Shown piece by piece: positions 52,348 to 61,407 of a stretch of 64,000 bases of DNA. Below the pieces are notes generated by a model, which did not search any database, was not told the origin of the DNA, and was given only the letters and a program-made list of their open reading frames with translations. Position numbers and translations under genes: made by a program. Every line of letters starts with the position of its first letter. The first letter of the stretch is position 1. The DNA is taken from positions 1,116,001-1,180,000 of the forward strand of contig NZ_AP027043.1 in NCBI RefSeq assembly GCF_027924665.1, given 5' to 3'. The DNA is from Flavobacterium sp. GSB-24. Its GTDB lineage: Bacteria > Bacteroidota > Bacteroidia > Flavobacteriales > Flavobacteriaceae.

Positions 52348-53796
52348 TTATCCCACAGATCCTTCTAAAGAAATCTCTAATAATTTTTGAGCTTCTACAG
52401 CAAATTCCATTGGAAGCTTATTCAATACATCTTTACTGAAACCGTTTACAATTAAGGCAATCGCTTTTTCAGTTGGAATACCTCTTTGGTTGCAGTAAAA
52501 AACTTGATCTTCTCCAATTTTACTTGTAGTTGCTTCGTGCTCGATTTTTGCTGATGGATTTTTACTTTCGATATAAGGGAAAGTATGCGCACCGCAATTG
52601 TTACCCATTAACAATGAGTCACATTGCGAAAAGTTTCTTGCATTCTCTGCTCTTGGAGAGATTTGCACTAAACCACGGTAACTGTTTTGTGATTTTCCAG
52701 CAGAAATACCTTTAGAAATAATAGTCGATTTAGTATTTTTTCCTAAATGGATCATTTTAGTTCCCGTATCAGCTTGTTGGAAATTATTAGTAACAGCAAT
52801 TGAATAAAATTCTCCTACCGAATTATCTCCTTTAAGTACACAAGAAGGATATTTCCAAGTTACAGCAGAACCAGTTTCAACTTGTGTCCAAGAAATTTTA
52901 GCGTTTGTTTCGCATAAACCTCTTTTGGTTACGAAGTTGTAAACCCCGCCTTTTCCTTCTTTGTTTCCAGGGAACCAGTTTTGAACAGTAGAATATTTAA
53001 TTTCAGCATCATCTAAAGCAATTAATTCAACTACAGCAGCGTGCAATTGGTTTTCATCACGGCTTGGAGCTGTACATCCTTCAAGATATGAAACATAACT
53101 TCCTTCATCTGCAATAACAAGGGTTCTTTCGAATTGTCCTGTTCCTGCCTGATTGATTCTGAAGTAAGTAGAAAGTTCCATTGGACAACGAACGCCTTTT
53201 GGAATATAGCAGAAACTTCCATCAGAGAAAACCGCTGAGTTTAATGCTGCATAGAAGTTGTCTTTTTGAGGTACAACAGTCCCTAAATATTTTTTTACTA
53301 ATTCAGGATGTTCTTTAATAGCTTCAGAAATCGGACAGAAAATAATTCCTTTTTCAGCCAAAGTTTTCTTGAAAGTTGTTGCTACAGAAACAGAATCGAC
53401 CACAATATCCATTGCGACATTGTTCATCATTTTTTGTTCATCAACAGAAATTCCTAACTTTTTGTACATCTCTAAAAGTTCTGGATCAACATCATCCAAA
53501 GTTTTATTAGGATCTACTTGTTTTGGAGCTGAATAATAAGAAATTGCCTGAAAGTCTGGTTTTTCGTAATTTACGTTTGCCCATTCTGGCTCGATCATTT
53601 CTTTCCAAGCACGGAAAGCCTCGATGCGCCATTCGGTCATCCATTCAGGTTCTTCTTTTTTAAGCGAAATAGCTCTAACAATCTCTTCGTTTAAGCCAAT
53701 AGGGAAAGTCTCAGATTCTATATTGGTATAAAATCCGTACTCATATTCTTTTGTTTCCAGTTCGATTTTTAAATCGTCTTCGGTGTATTTGCTCAT
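52348..53796 (-). CDS. sufB: SufB scaffold subunit
   Basis: 482 residues. The central scaffold protein for Fe-S cluster assembly. The family marks are [23 protein letters not shown] N-terminus, [52 protein letters not shown], and near the end [19 protein letters not shown], with conserved cysteines in YLEGCTAP and SCVLKGD. The two repeated beta-helix halves are both present. It is the second gene of the minus-strand suf transcript after the A-type carrier gene. Confidence 0.97.
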   Translation of the reverse strand: MSKYTEDDLKIELETKEYEYGFYTNIESETFPIGLNEEIVRAISLKKEEPEWMTEWRIEAFRAWKEMIEPEWANVNYEKPDFQAISYYSAPKQVDPNKTLDDVDPELLEMYKKLGISVDEQKMMNNVAMDIVVDSVSVATTFKKTLAEKGIIFCPISEAIKEHPELVKKYLGTVVPQKDNFYAALNSAVFSDGSFCYIPKGVRCPMELSTYFRINQAGTGQFERTLVIADEGSYVSYLEGCTAPSRDENQLHAAVVELIALDDAEIKYSTVQNWFPGNKEGKGGVYNFVTKRGLCETNAKISWTQVETGSAVTWKYPSCVLKGDNSVGEFYSIAVTNNFQQADTGTKMIHLGKNTKSTIISKGISAGKSQNSYRGLVQISPRAENARNFSQCDSLLMGNNCGAHTFPYIESKNPSAKIEHEATTSKIGEDQVFYCNQRGIPTEKAIALIVNGFSKDVLNKLPMEFAVEAQKLLEISLEGSVG

Positions 53797-53814
53797 TATT
53801 TTTTTATTGTCTAA

Positions 53815-53880
53815 ATAGTTTTAAAGTCTAAAGTTCGAAAGTCATTTTAAGTCCTCACGACTTACGACTTTCAGCTTTGA
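53815..53880. repeat. AAAGTC/GACTTT palindromic spacer
   Basis: AAAGTCTAAAGTTCGAAAGTC (about 53823-53843) pairs imperfectly with GACTTACGACTTTCAGCTTT (53859-53877). It is of the same theme as the repeats around the four-helix-bundle gene. Confidence 0.55.
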
Positions 53881-54210
53881 CTAAAGAGAGAATGATTCTC
53901 CGCAGCCACAAGTTCTGCTTGCATTTGGATTATTGAAAACAAATCCTTTTCCGTTTAATCCGCCAGAAAATTCTAAAATTGTTCCAGCTAAATATAGAAA
54001 TGATTTTTTTTCAACAGCAATTTGGATATCATTGTCTACGAATATTTTGTCGTCTTCTCCTTTGGTTTTGTCAAATTTTAAATCATAAGACAAGCCAGAG
54101 CATCCACCGCTTTTCACTCCTACTCTTACGTAGTCGCTTGCGGCGTCAAAACCATCGTCAGTCATCAAGTCGATGATTTTCTTTTTGGCAGTATCAGAAA
54201 CTTTTATCAT
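53881..54210 (-). CDS. sufA: A-type Fe-S carrier (SufA/IscA-like)
   Basis: 109 residues from ATG 54210 (an upstream in-frame start at 54240 would add LIKNKHLRT-like residues without homology). HesB-type fold with the three conserved cysteines, one in GGCSGLSYDLKFD and two in SRTCGCGESF. It transfers clusters from SufBCD to target proteins. It is the first gene of the suf transcript. Confidence 0.94.
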   Translation of the reverse strand: MIKVSDTAKKKIIDLMTDDGFDAASDYVRVGVKSGGCSGLSYDLKFDKTKGEDDKIFVDNDIQIAVEKKSFLYLAGTILEFSGGLNGKGFVFNNPNASRTCGCGESFSL

Positions 54211-54308
54211 TGTTCTTAGATGTTTGTTTTTAATAAGCATTTCTTGTCTGTAATTAATTTAGTACAGATTTAAAGCGCTAATTTTCAATGTTAAATAGAA
54301 ATTATCTG

Positions 54309-54316
54309 CAAAGATA
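54309..54316 (-). promoter_or_regulatory. Probable -7 element of the suf operon
   Basis: Minus-strand TATCTTTG fits TAnnTTTG, 98 bases upstream of sufA, with a weak -33 region. The rest of 54211-54543 is AT-rich. I found no clear IscR/SufR-type operator in it. Confidence 0.45.
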
Positions 54317-54516
54317 CGACTTAAAAACCTTTTTCCATAACGGTTCACATTATTATAACAAATGTGAAAATAGATATTAGTTATTTTGATAAAATCAACC
54401 TGAAAAAAGAGGCTAATAATTCGAATAAATTAATTTTACGATTTTAAATTGAATTTATTGCCTATAAATGTTAAAAAACAAGTATTTATACTCAATTACA
54501 ACCCATGCTTTATTGG

Positions 54517-54524
54517 TACTTTTG
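54517..54524 (+). promoter_or_regulatory. Possible -7 element before the coiled-coil gene
   Basis: TACTTTTG ends 19 bases before the start codon at 54544, which gives a leader of a few bases only. No good -33 box. Confidence 0.4.
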
Positions 54525-54543
54525 CAATAAATTGTGAGTAATT

Positions 54544-55458
54544 ATGAAAAAACAACAGAAAAATAATTGGGTAAAAATCTTTTTTGCAGTTTTTTTTGTT
54601 TTTGGAGTAGGTGCTGCAGTACTAGTTTTTAGCAATGAGTCTGATAAAAATGAAAATAAGGTTAAAAAAGAAAGTACTTCCAAAATTCCATTTGTTAATA
54701 CAGAAAACACGGAACAAAAAAATATTTTAGATTCTCTAAATACACTCAAGGCCGCATACGATGTTGCTATTTTAGAAAATACGGCGCTATCTCAAGAGTT
54801 GGAACTAGAGCGTAAGAATGTTGAGAATTTAATGGAAATCATTAAGGCTTCTCAAAATCCATCTGCTGCTCAAATTAAAATATTTAGAAATCAACTTTCA
54901 GATTTGAATTTTTCTTTAGAAGGAAAAGTGTTAGAAATTAAGAAATTGAAATCTCAGAATAAAAATTTATTGACAGAAATTGAAAGTCAGAATGTTGTAA
55001 TGTACAACCAAAAAGCAGAAAATGATACACTTATTTCTAAACAAAAGAAATTAGAGTCTACCTTAAAAGATGCATCAAAACTTTCTCTAAGCAATTTTAA
55101 AGTAATTGCTCTGCGCGAAAAAAGCTCGGGAGCAGAACTGGAAACTACAAAGGCAAAAAGCACAAAAAAACTTAAAGCTATTTTTACTGTTAATGGAAAT
55201 GTTGTTGCAAAAACAGGAAAAAGAATCTTTTACATTCAAGTACTCGACCAGAAGAATAATGTTTTGGGTGATAATAAATTGATTGAATTTGGAAATGATA
55301 AAGCTCTGGTATATAGTTTTATTGTGAGCACAGATTTTCAGGGTAAATCGGTAAATGTGTATGGAATTCTAAATGACCAGTTTAAAGAAGGAACCTATTT
55401 TGTCAATTTCTTCGACAAGCAGGAAATAATGGGAAGCGCTTCGATTACCTTAGAATAA
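54544..55458 (+). CDS. Membrane-anchored coiled-coil protein
   Basis: 304 residues. A basic start (MKKQQKNN) is followed by one transmembrane helix (about 10-30), a charged linker, a long coiled coil (about 55-180, with heptads such as LENTALSQELELERKNVENL) and a compact C-terminal domain of about 115 residues (KLKAIFTVNGNVVAKTGKR and KALVYSFIVSTDFQGKSV). Similar genes are sometimes labelled chromosome-partitioning protein in Flavobacterium, but no ParA-like motif is present. Role unknown; a cell-envelope scaffold is possible. Confidence 0.75.
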   Translation: MKKQQKNNWVKIFFAVFFVFGVGAAVLVFSNESDKNENKVKKESTSKIPFVNTENTEQKNILDSLNTLKAAYDVAILENTALSQELELERKNVENLMEIIKASQNPSAAQIKIFRNQLSDLNFSLEGKVLEIKKLKSQNKNLLTEIESQNVVMYNQKAENDTLISKQKKLESTLKDASKLSLSNFKVIALREKSSGAELETTKAKSTKKLKAIFTVNGNVVAKTGKRIFYIQVLDQKNNVLGDNKLIEFGNDKALVYSFIVSTDFQGKSVNVYGILNDQFKEGTYFVNFFDKQEIMGSASITLE

Positions 55459-55502
55459 GCGTTTTTTAAAAATAAATTGTAGTAAAAGGATTTTGTATTT
55501 GC

Positions 55503-55510
55503 TAGCTTTG
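55503..55510 (+). promoter_or_regulatory. -7 element of the MBL-fold hydrolase gene
   Basis: TAGCTTTG, with TTG at 55477-55479 (spacing 23). It ends 21 bases before the preferred start at 55532 and supports that start, because a start at 55493 would lie inside the promoter. Confidence 0.55.
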
Positions 55511-55531
55511 TTCTTTTACAAAATCAAACTC

Positions 55532-56389
55532 ATGAAACTTTACCCAATCGAATCTGGAAATTTTAAATTAGATGGCGGTGCTATGTTTGGTGTTGTTCCA
55601 AAGACAATATGGAACAAAACAAATCCTGCTGACTCTAATAATCTCATTGATATTGCCGCACGCTGTTTATTGATCGAAGACGGAAATCGTTTGATTTTAA
55701 TTGATACAGGAATGGGCGATAAGCAATCGGAAAAGTTTTTTGGTTATTACTCACTTTGGGGATCTCATTCTATAGATAAATCTCTAGCCAAATATGGTTT
55801 TAACCGAGATGATATTACAGATGTTTTTATGACGCATCTTCATTTTGATCATTGCGGCGGAAGCGTTCAATGGAATTCTGATAAAACAGGATATGAACCA
55901 GCTTTTAAAAATGCAAAATTCTGGACAAATGAAAATCATTGGGAGTGGGCTACAAAACCAAATCCAAGAGAAAAAGCGTCTTTTTTATCTGAAAATATTC
56001 TACCAATGCAGGAGAGCGGACAATTGAATTTCATCGAAAGACGAGAAACCGATTTTGGATTTTCAAAAGAAATGGGCTTTGAAATTTTCTACGTAGACGG
56101 CCACACCGAAAAACAAATGATTCCTTATATCAAATACCAAGATAAAACAATCGTTTTTTGTGCCGATTTATTAGCGACTGCCGGACACATTCCACTTCCT
56201 TATGTTATGGGCTACGATACAAGACCTTTGCTAACAATGCCTGAAAAATCAAAATTCTTGAATTTGGCAGCAGACCAAAATCATTATTTGTTTTTAGAGC
56301 ACGATGCTCATAATCAAATTATAACGGTCGAACATACCGAAAAAGGAGTTCGATTAAAAGAGGTTTTTACCTGCGAGGAGATTTTTTAA
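55532..56389 (+). CDS. Metallo-beta-lactamase-fold hydrolase
   Basis: 285 residues. A zinc hydrolase of the MBL superfamily, with the metal-binding motif HLHFDH at about 101-106, followed by GGSVQWN. Other ligands are D68-like in LIDTGMGDK, the histidine of YVDGHTEKQMIPY, the aspartate of VFCADLLATAGH, and the last histidine in FLEHDAHNQ. It resembles the quorum-quenching lactonase and AHL-lactonase-like subgroup, but the substrate is unknown. A second, decayed copy of its 3' end lies at 59289-59401, on the other side of the LRR gene. Confidence 0.88.
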   Translation: MKLYPIESGNFKLDGGAMFGVVPKTIWNKTNPADSNNLIDIAARCLLIEDGNRLILIDTGMGDKQSEKFFGYYSLWGSHSIDKSLAKYGFNRDDITDVFMTHLHFDHCGGSVQWNSDKTGYEPAFKNAKFWTNENHWEWATKPNPREKASFLSENILPMQESGQLNFIERRETDFGFSKEMGFEIFYVDGHTEKQMIPYIKYQDKTIVFCADLLATAGHIPLPYVMGYDTRPLLTMPEKSKFLNLAADQNHYLFLEHDAHNQIITVEHTEKGVRLKEVFTCEEIF

Positions 56390-56406
56390 GATAGAAATTA
56401 AACTAT

Positions 56407-56445
56407 AAAAAATCCCATTTTCAACTGAATGAAAATGGGATTTTT
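56407..56445. terminator. Bidirectional terminator between MBL hydrolase and LRR gene
   Basis: AAAAATCCCATTTTCA / TGAAAATGGGATTTTT, a perfect 16-bp stem with a loop of about 7 bases. It serves both convergent genes. Confidence 0.9.
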
Positions 56446-56463
56446 AATTTTTACGAATAGTGA

Positions 56464-59070
56464 TTATTCTACAATTACTTTTTTCGCAGAAGCGGCATCT
56501 CCATTGATTAAATAAACATAATAAACTCCTTTAGGTAAACCAGATAAATCGATCGTATTATTTGTATTGGCATTATTTAAAGTAAAAGATTTTACCAATT
56601 GGCCCAATGAATTGTAAACTGTTGCTTTGTCTAATGAAGTATTATCAATAGTTATTTCTCCTTTTGTTGGGTTTGGATGAACTACTACTTTGTCGAAAAC
56701 AGAATCTTCAACACCTAAAGTAGTACAGTTTGTTGAATAAACGGTTGTTGGGTCTTTTCTTTCTGCCCAGTTTGTATTTGAATAATTTTCATCATCGACC
56801 TGAATGCATTTTAATTCTGGGTTGTCTAAAATTGAGATATCGGTCAATAAAGTGTTGTTTCCATTTTTTATATTTAATGAAGTCAATTGATTACTATTGA
56901 TATTTAACCAATATAATTTTGCATTTAAAGGAAGGTCTAATGTTGTTAATTCGTTTTCATTAAGTATTAAATATTGGAGTAAAGTTTGCGCTTTTAGATC
57001 TATATTTTGTAATTTATTTTTAGAAGCTAATATTCCAATCAATTTTGTATTTGAAGAAATATCCAATGTTGCTAATTCGTTGTCACTAAGTGATAAATGT
57101 TGTAATAAAGTATTTGTATTAATATTTATATTTTTTAATTTATTTCCAGAAGCATGCAATCCAGTCAATTTTGAATTGGAAGAAACATCTAGTGTTGTTA
57201 ATTGGTTTTTATTAAGTAATAAAAATTCTAATAAAGTGTTTGCTCTAAGATCTATATTTTTTAACTGACATTCTTCTGCACTTAATGACAGCAGCTTTGT
57301 ATTTGAGGAAAGGTTTAATGACAGCAATTGATTATCGTCCACATTTAAGTTGACTAATTCTTTAAATGCTTCAATTCCTGTTAAATCGGTAATTTCAGAT
57401 CCTTTTACATCTAATTCTTTAATAGGTGCAATATTGATAGTTAGCACTTTTCCATCGGGAATTCCAGAATCTAGGCCTAAACTAATTAATTTAGTTTCAA
57501 AATTGATATCTGGAATTAATGTAACAGCGTTACAGTCTTTAGTGAGACTCGCAGTGGCATCTTTTGTAATGCTCCAGTTTTTGAAGGCATAAGCTACATC
57601 ATCAACCAGAATACAGTTCAGATTATTAGAGGCACAGCTTAACGATGTTAATGTAGTGTTATTGGTAAGATCTAAACTAGTTAATAGATTTCGATCACAA
57701 TTTAATGAAGTTAAATTTAAATTAGAGTATAAATCTAAATTTGTCAATTTATTTGAAGAAATCCATAATGTATTTAATGCTAAATTTTTAGATAAATCAA
57801 TTGATGTTATTTGATTTTCATTACAATATAAGTTTTTCAACGCCAAATTATTCGATATATCTAGACTCGTGAGGTTATTGTTGTAAAGTCCTAACGTATT
57901 TAGTGCTAAATTCTTAGAAACATCAATTGTAATCAATTTATTGGAAGACAAAGACAAATCTTGCAAATCTATATTCCTTGATATATCGATAGTCGTTAAT
58001 TTATTCTGAGTACATCTCAAATTAATTAATTTTATATTTTTTGAAAGATCTAAAGTGGTAATTTGATTATTAGAACAATCTAGGGTTGTCAAACTGGTAA
58101 AATCCTGAATTCCTGTCAAGTCAGCAATTGAATTCCCATAAATATTTAATGTTGTTATTGAAGCAACATTTGAAGTCAAAACTTTTCCGTTAACACCATC
58201 TCGGTCAATTCCAAGTGTAATGAGTTTGTTCTCAAAATTGACATCTGGAATTAATGTGTACGCTCCGCAGTCTGTGCTGAAGCTTGTCATGGGATCTTTT
58301 ACTTGAGACCAGATTTTATTAGCATCTTCTACGTTATCCACCTGAATGCATTCCAGGCGATTGCCATAAAATGTGGCATAAGAAGCATTAGGATTGAATA
58401 AATAATTGGCTCCGTTTTTTATATTTAAATAAGTTAACAAATTTGAGTGCGCTGTCATCACACTCAGTTTATTATTTTTACTCAGATCGAGACTTTTTAG
58501 TAAATTATTATTACACCATAAGCGATCAAGTTTCAAATTAGTGGAGACGTCGAGAATTTTGATGTTATTATATCTACAATCTAAGCCTTCCAGCAATAAC
58601 TGTTGAGAAACATCTATGCTTGTAAGCTGATTGTGGTTACAGTCAATAATTTTTATTGCTGTATTGTTAGAAAAATCAAGCGATGCTAAGTTATTATTTG
58701 CACATTGCAGGCTACTTAAGAGAGGATTATTAGTAAGATTTAATGTTGTTAACAGATTATTACCACACTCTAAATTGGTTAATGCGGTGTTTTGAGATAA
58801 GTTTAATTGAGTCAATCTATTATTATTACAATTGAAGTATCTTAACGCAGTAAAATCTTCAATTCCTGTAATGTCAGTAATAGAACTGTTGCTAACATTC
58901 AAAAAAGTCAAAGTAGCTACATTGGAAGTCAAAACCTGACCGTCTGGAGCACCTGAATCAATACCCAAGCTGATTAATTTGTTTTCAAAATTAACATCTG
59001 AGATAGTAGTATACTGTCCATAAATACAAAAATTTGCCAATAGCAATAATAAGAGTAATTTTATTTTCAT
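56464..59070 (-). CDS. Leucine-rich-repeat protein with T9SS sorting domain
   Basis: 868 residues from the ATG at 59070, with a signal peptide (IKLLLLLLLANFCIYGQ). Three modules of about 245 residues follow. Each starts with an N-cap such as IPDVNFENKLITLGID, runs through LRRs of the type LTTLDLSNNTxL..L.C..N and ends with a C-cap such as ECIQVDNVEDANKIW plus a late cysteine. The last 75 residues are a type IX secretion C-terminal domain (VVHPNPTKGEITIDN, VYNSLGQLVKSF, LPKGVYYVYL). It is therefore predicted to be secreted or attached to the cell surface and to bind proteins or host surfaces. It lies between a gene and a decayed duplicate of that gene's 3' end. Confidence 0.92.
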   Translation of the reverse strand: MKIKLLLLLLLANFCIYGQYTTISDVNFENKLISLGIDSGAPDGQVLTSNVATLTFLNVSNSSITDITGIEDFTALRYFNCNNNRLTQLNLSQNTALTNLECGNNLLTTLNLTNNPLLSSLQCANNNLASLDFSNNTAIKIIDCNHNQLTSIDVSQQLLLEGLDCRYNNIKILDVSTNLKLDRLWCNNNLLKSLDLSKNNKLSVMTAHSNLLTYLNIKNGANYLFNPNASYATFYGNRLECIQVDNVEDANKIWSQVKDPMTSFSTDCGAYTLIPDVNFENKLITLGIDRDGVNGKVLTSNVASITTLNIYGNSIADLTGIQDFTSLTTLDCSNNQITTLDLSKNIKLINLRCTQNKLTTIDISRNIDLQDLSLSSNKLITIDVSKNLALNTLGLYNNNLTSLDISNNLALKNLYCNENQITSIDLSKNLALNTLWISSNKLTNLDLYSNLNLTSLNCDRNLLTSLDLTNNTTLTSLSCASNNLNCILVDDVAYAFKNWSITKDATASLTKDCNAVTLIPDINFETKLISLGLDSGIPDGKVLTINIAPIKELDVKGSEITDLTGIEAFKELVNLNVDDNQLLSLNLSSNTKLLSLSAEECQLKNIDLRANTLLEFLLLNKNQLTTLDVSSNSKLTGLHASGNKLKNININTNTLLQHLSLSDNELATLDISSNTKLIGILASKNKLQNIDLKAQTLLQYLILNENELTTLDLPLNAKLYWLNINSNQLTSLNIKNGNNTLLTDISILDNPELKCIQVDDENYSNTNWAERKDPTTVYSTNCTTLGVEDSVFDKVVVHPNPTKGEITIDNTSLDKATVYNSLGQLVKSFTLNNANTNNTIDLSGLPKGVYYVYLINGDAASAKKVIVE

Positions 59071-59288
59071 AAAAATTTGTTTACAATAATCAGATTTATA
59101 AATAAAATAATATTTTATCTGCAAAAATAAATAAAAACGACCATAATTATAAGTTTTTACATGTTAAAATTTAGAATAATTTATTATCTTAAACTGATTA
59201 AGTTTTAAAAAAGAATTGATGTTTCAATCTAAGATACTACGGTCCATTCAATAAGTATCTGATTCAAATTCCATTATATCAACTCATA

Positions 59289-59401
59289 TCATATTATTTG
59301 TTTCTGGAACATGATGCACACAACCAAATAATAACAGTTGAACATACGGATAAAGAAGTTCGATTAAAAGAGGTTTTTACCTGCGAGGAGATTTTTTAAG
59401 C
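59289..59401 (+). pseudogene. Decayed copy of the MBL hydrolase 3' end
   Basis: Translating the remnant gives SYYLFLEHDAHNQ, then IITVEHTDKEVRLKEVFTC and the EEIF end, matching the end of the gene at 55532-56389 in about 34 of 36 residues. The last 44 bases (59357-59400) are identical to 56347-56390, while the part before differs mostly at synonymous positions. Upstream the similarity fades in AT-rich sequence without an open frame. It marks a duplication or recombination edge next to the LRR gene. The rest of the gap 59071-59705 shows nothing else. Confidence 0.85.
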
Positions 59402-59705
59402 GGAGGTTTATTTACTAATAGATTAAGTTTTATATTCATTCATTTTTTTAAATATGATTCTCTAAATCATTTAATATAGTTGTAAGCTTTTTTGATAAGT
59501 GGACAATTATTCACGTTATTCTTTTTTAATATAGAGTTTTTAATATGTAGATGCTTTACAATGATTTGAATTTTAATTGTTTATGCTAATTTTCATGATG
59601 GTAAATTTTAATTAAAATTTCATAACACATTGTTAACAGTTAGTTTTTTGTAACAAAAAAGCATAATTTAGACCCATCTTTTAACTTTACTTATATAATA
59701 GATAC

Positions 59706-61343
59706 ATGAGTCATATAAAACCTCTTAAATTATCTGCTTTTGCATTACTTGTTTTAGCAGGATGCAGTGCAAGTTTGCAAGCGCAAAAATCAGTGCCAAA
59801 ACAACCAATTGTTGCTCCTTTAGCAGTTGTTAAAAAAGCACCAGTTAGTGAAAACGAACTAAAAAGATGGAGTCATCTTGATTTAGTAAAAGATTCTATC
59901 CCAGGAATGAGTGTTGATAGAGCTTTAACTGAATTGCTTCAAGGTAAAAAAGGCAATAAAGTTATTGTTGGTATTGTAGACTCTGGTGTAGATATCGAAC
60001 ATGAAGATCTGCAGGGAATGATCTGGACTAATGCAAAAGAAATTCCTGGAAACGGAATCGATGATGATAAAAACGGATTTATTGATGATGTTCACGGATG
60101 GAATTTCCTTGGAAATGCTGTTAATGAAAATCTTGAAATGACACGTATTGTCAAAAAAGGAGACGATGGTTCTGCTCAATACAAAGAAGCTTTAGCCCAA
60201 TACAACGAGAAATACGAAAAAGCTCTAAAAGATAAAGAACAAGTTGATTTTTTATTAGATATTCATAATACTATCAAAAAAGAACTAAATAAAACAGATT
60301 ATAAAGTTGAGGATTTAGCATCTATTACGTCAACAGATTCAAAAGTTGCTAGAGCAAAAGCAATAATGACTCAAATTTTTACAAATGCTGGTCCAACTTT
60401 TAACCCAGAAGCTGATTTTGGAGAATATAAAGAGCAAGTTTACGATCAATTGAATTATAATTTAAATAAAGAATTTGACGGAAGAAAAGTCGTAGGCGAT
60501 AATCCAGAAGATATTAAAGACAATCATTATGGAAATAATGTTGTTTTTGGTCCAGATAAAGAAAAAGCACTTCACGGAACTCACGTTGCTGGAATCATTG
60601 CACAAATCCGTGGAAACAATTTAGGAGGAGACGGAGTTGCTTCGCCAAACGTTGAGATTCTGACTGTGAGAGCTGTTCCAGACGGTGATGAGTATGATAA
60701 AGATATCGCTTTAGCAATTCGTTACGCAGTAGATAATGGTGCAAAAGTAATTAACGGAAGTTTCGGAAAAAGCTTTTCTCCGCACAAACAATGGGTTTAC
60801 GATGCTATTAAATATGCAGCTAAAAAAGACGTTTTAATTGTACATGCTGCTGGAAACGACGGATACAATATCGATGAGACAAAAAACATCAATTATCCAA
60901 ATGATTCTGAAGACAACGTAAAAGAATTTGCTGATAATGTAATCACAATTGGAGCAATCAATAAAGAATACGGAGAAACGGTTGTTGCACCATTTTCTAA
61001 CTTTGGAAAAATTAATGTTGACGTATTTGCTCCAGGTGAAGAAATCTACGCAACAGTTCCAAACAATAAATACAAATATTTACAAGGAACTTCGATGGCA
61101 TCTCCAAATGCAGCGGGTGTTGCGGCTTTAATTCGTTCTTACTACCCAAAATTAAAAGCTGCTCAAGTTAAGAAGATTTTGATGGATTCTGGAGTTGCAC
61201 TTCCTTCTAAAGTCATTTTGGGAGAAAATCCAAATCCAAATGAAAAACCAGTAGCGGTTTCTTCTGCAGAATCATCAAAAACTGCAAAAATGGTAAATGC
61301 TTATAACGCTTTATTAATGGCAGAGAAGATGTCTAAAAAATAA
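59706..61343 (+). CDS. Subtilisin-like serine peptidase (S8), lipoprotein
   Basis: 545 residues. The lipobox LAGC (C20) makes it a predicted envelope lipoprotein. The triad is D92 (VGIVDSGVDIEHEDL), H290 (LHGTHVAGIIAQ) and S463 (GTSMASPNAAGVAAL), with the oxyanion asparagine region HAAGNDGYN. An unusual long insert of about 150 residues lies between D92 and H290 and contains a helical, highly charged stretch (YKEALAQYNEKYEKALKDKE). Such inserts are common in S8 peptidases of Bacteroidetes. It is followed after 64 bases by an M1 peptidase gene, so the two may form a peptide-degrading pair. Confidence 0.92.
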   Translation: MSHIKPLKLSAFALLVLAGCSASLQAQKSVPKQPIVAPLAVVKKAPVSENELKRWSHLDLVKDSIPGMSVDRALTELLQGKKGNKVIVGIVDSGVDIEHEDLQGMIWTNAKEIPGNGIDDDKNGFIDDVHGWNFLGNAVNENLEMTRIVKKGDDGSAQYKEALAQYNEKYEKALKDKEQVDFLLDIHNTIKKELNKTDYKVEDLASITSTDSKVARAKAIMTQIFTNAGPTFNPEADFGEYKEQVYDQLNYNLNKEFDGRKVVGDNPEDIKDNHYGNNVVFGPDKEKALHGTHVAGIIAQIRGNNLGGDGVASPNVEILTVRAVPDGDEYDKDIALAIRYAVDNGAKVINGSFGKSFSPHKQWVYDAIKYAAKKDVLIVHAAGNDGYNIDETKNINYPNDSEDNVKEFADNVITIGAINKEYGETVVAPFSNFGKINVDVFAPGEEIYATVPNNKYKYLQGTSMASPNAAGVAALIRSYYPKLKAAQVKKILMDSGVALPSKVILGENPNPNEKPVAVSSAESSKTAKMVNAYNALLMAEKMSKK

Positions 61344-61407
61344 AGAATAACACACTATTAATCTAATGGAAGAGTTCGCGCTCTTCCATTTTCTATTACA
61401 TATAAAC

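Noticed and set aside
56897..57268. Plus-strand open frame of 123 residues inside the LRR gene
   Set aside because: It is the antisense of the repeated LRR codons; the repeats on the other strand leave few stops.
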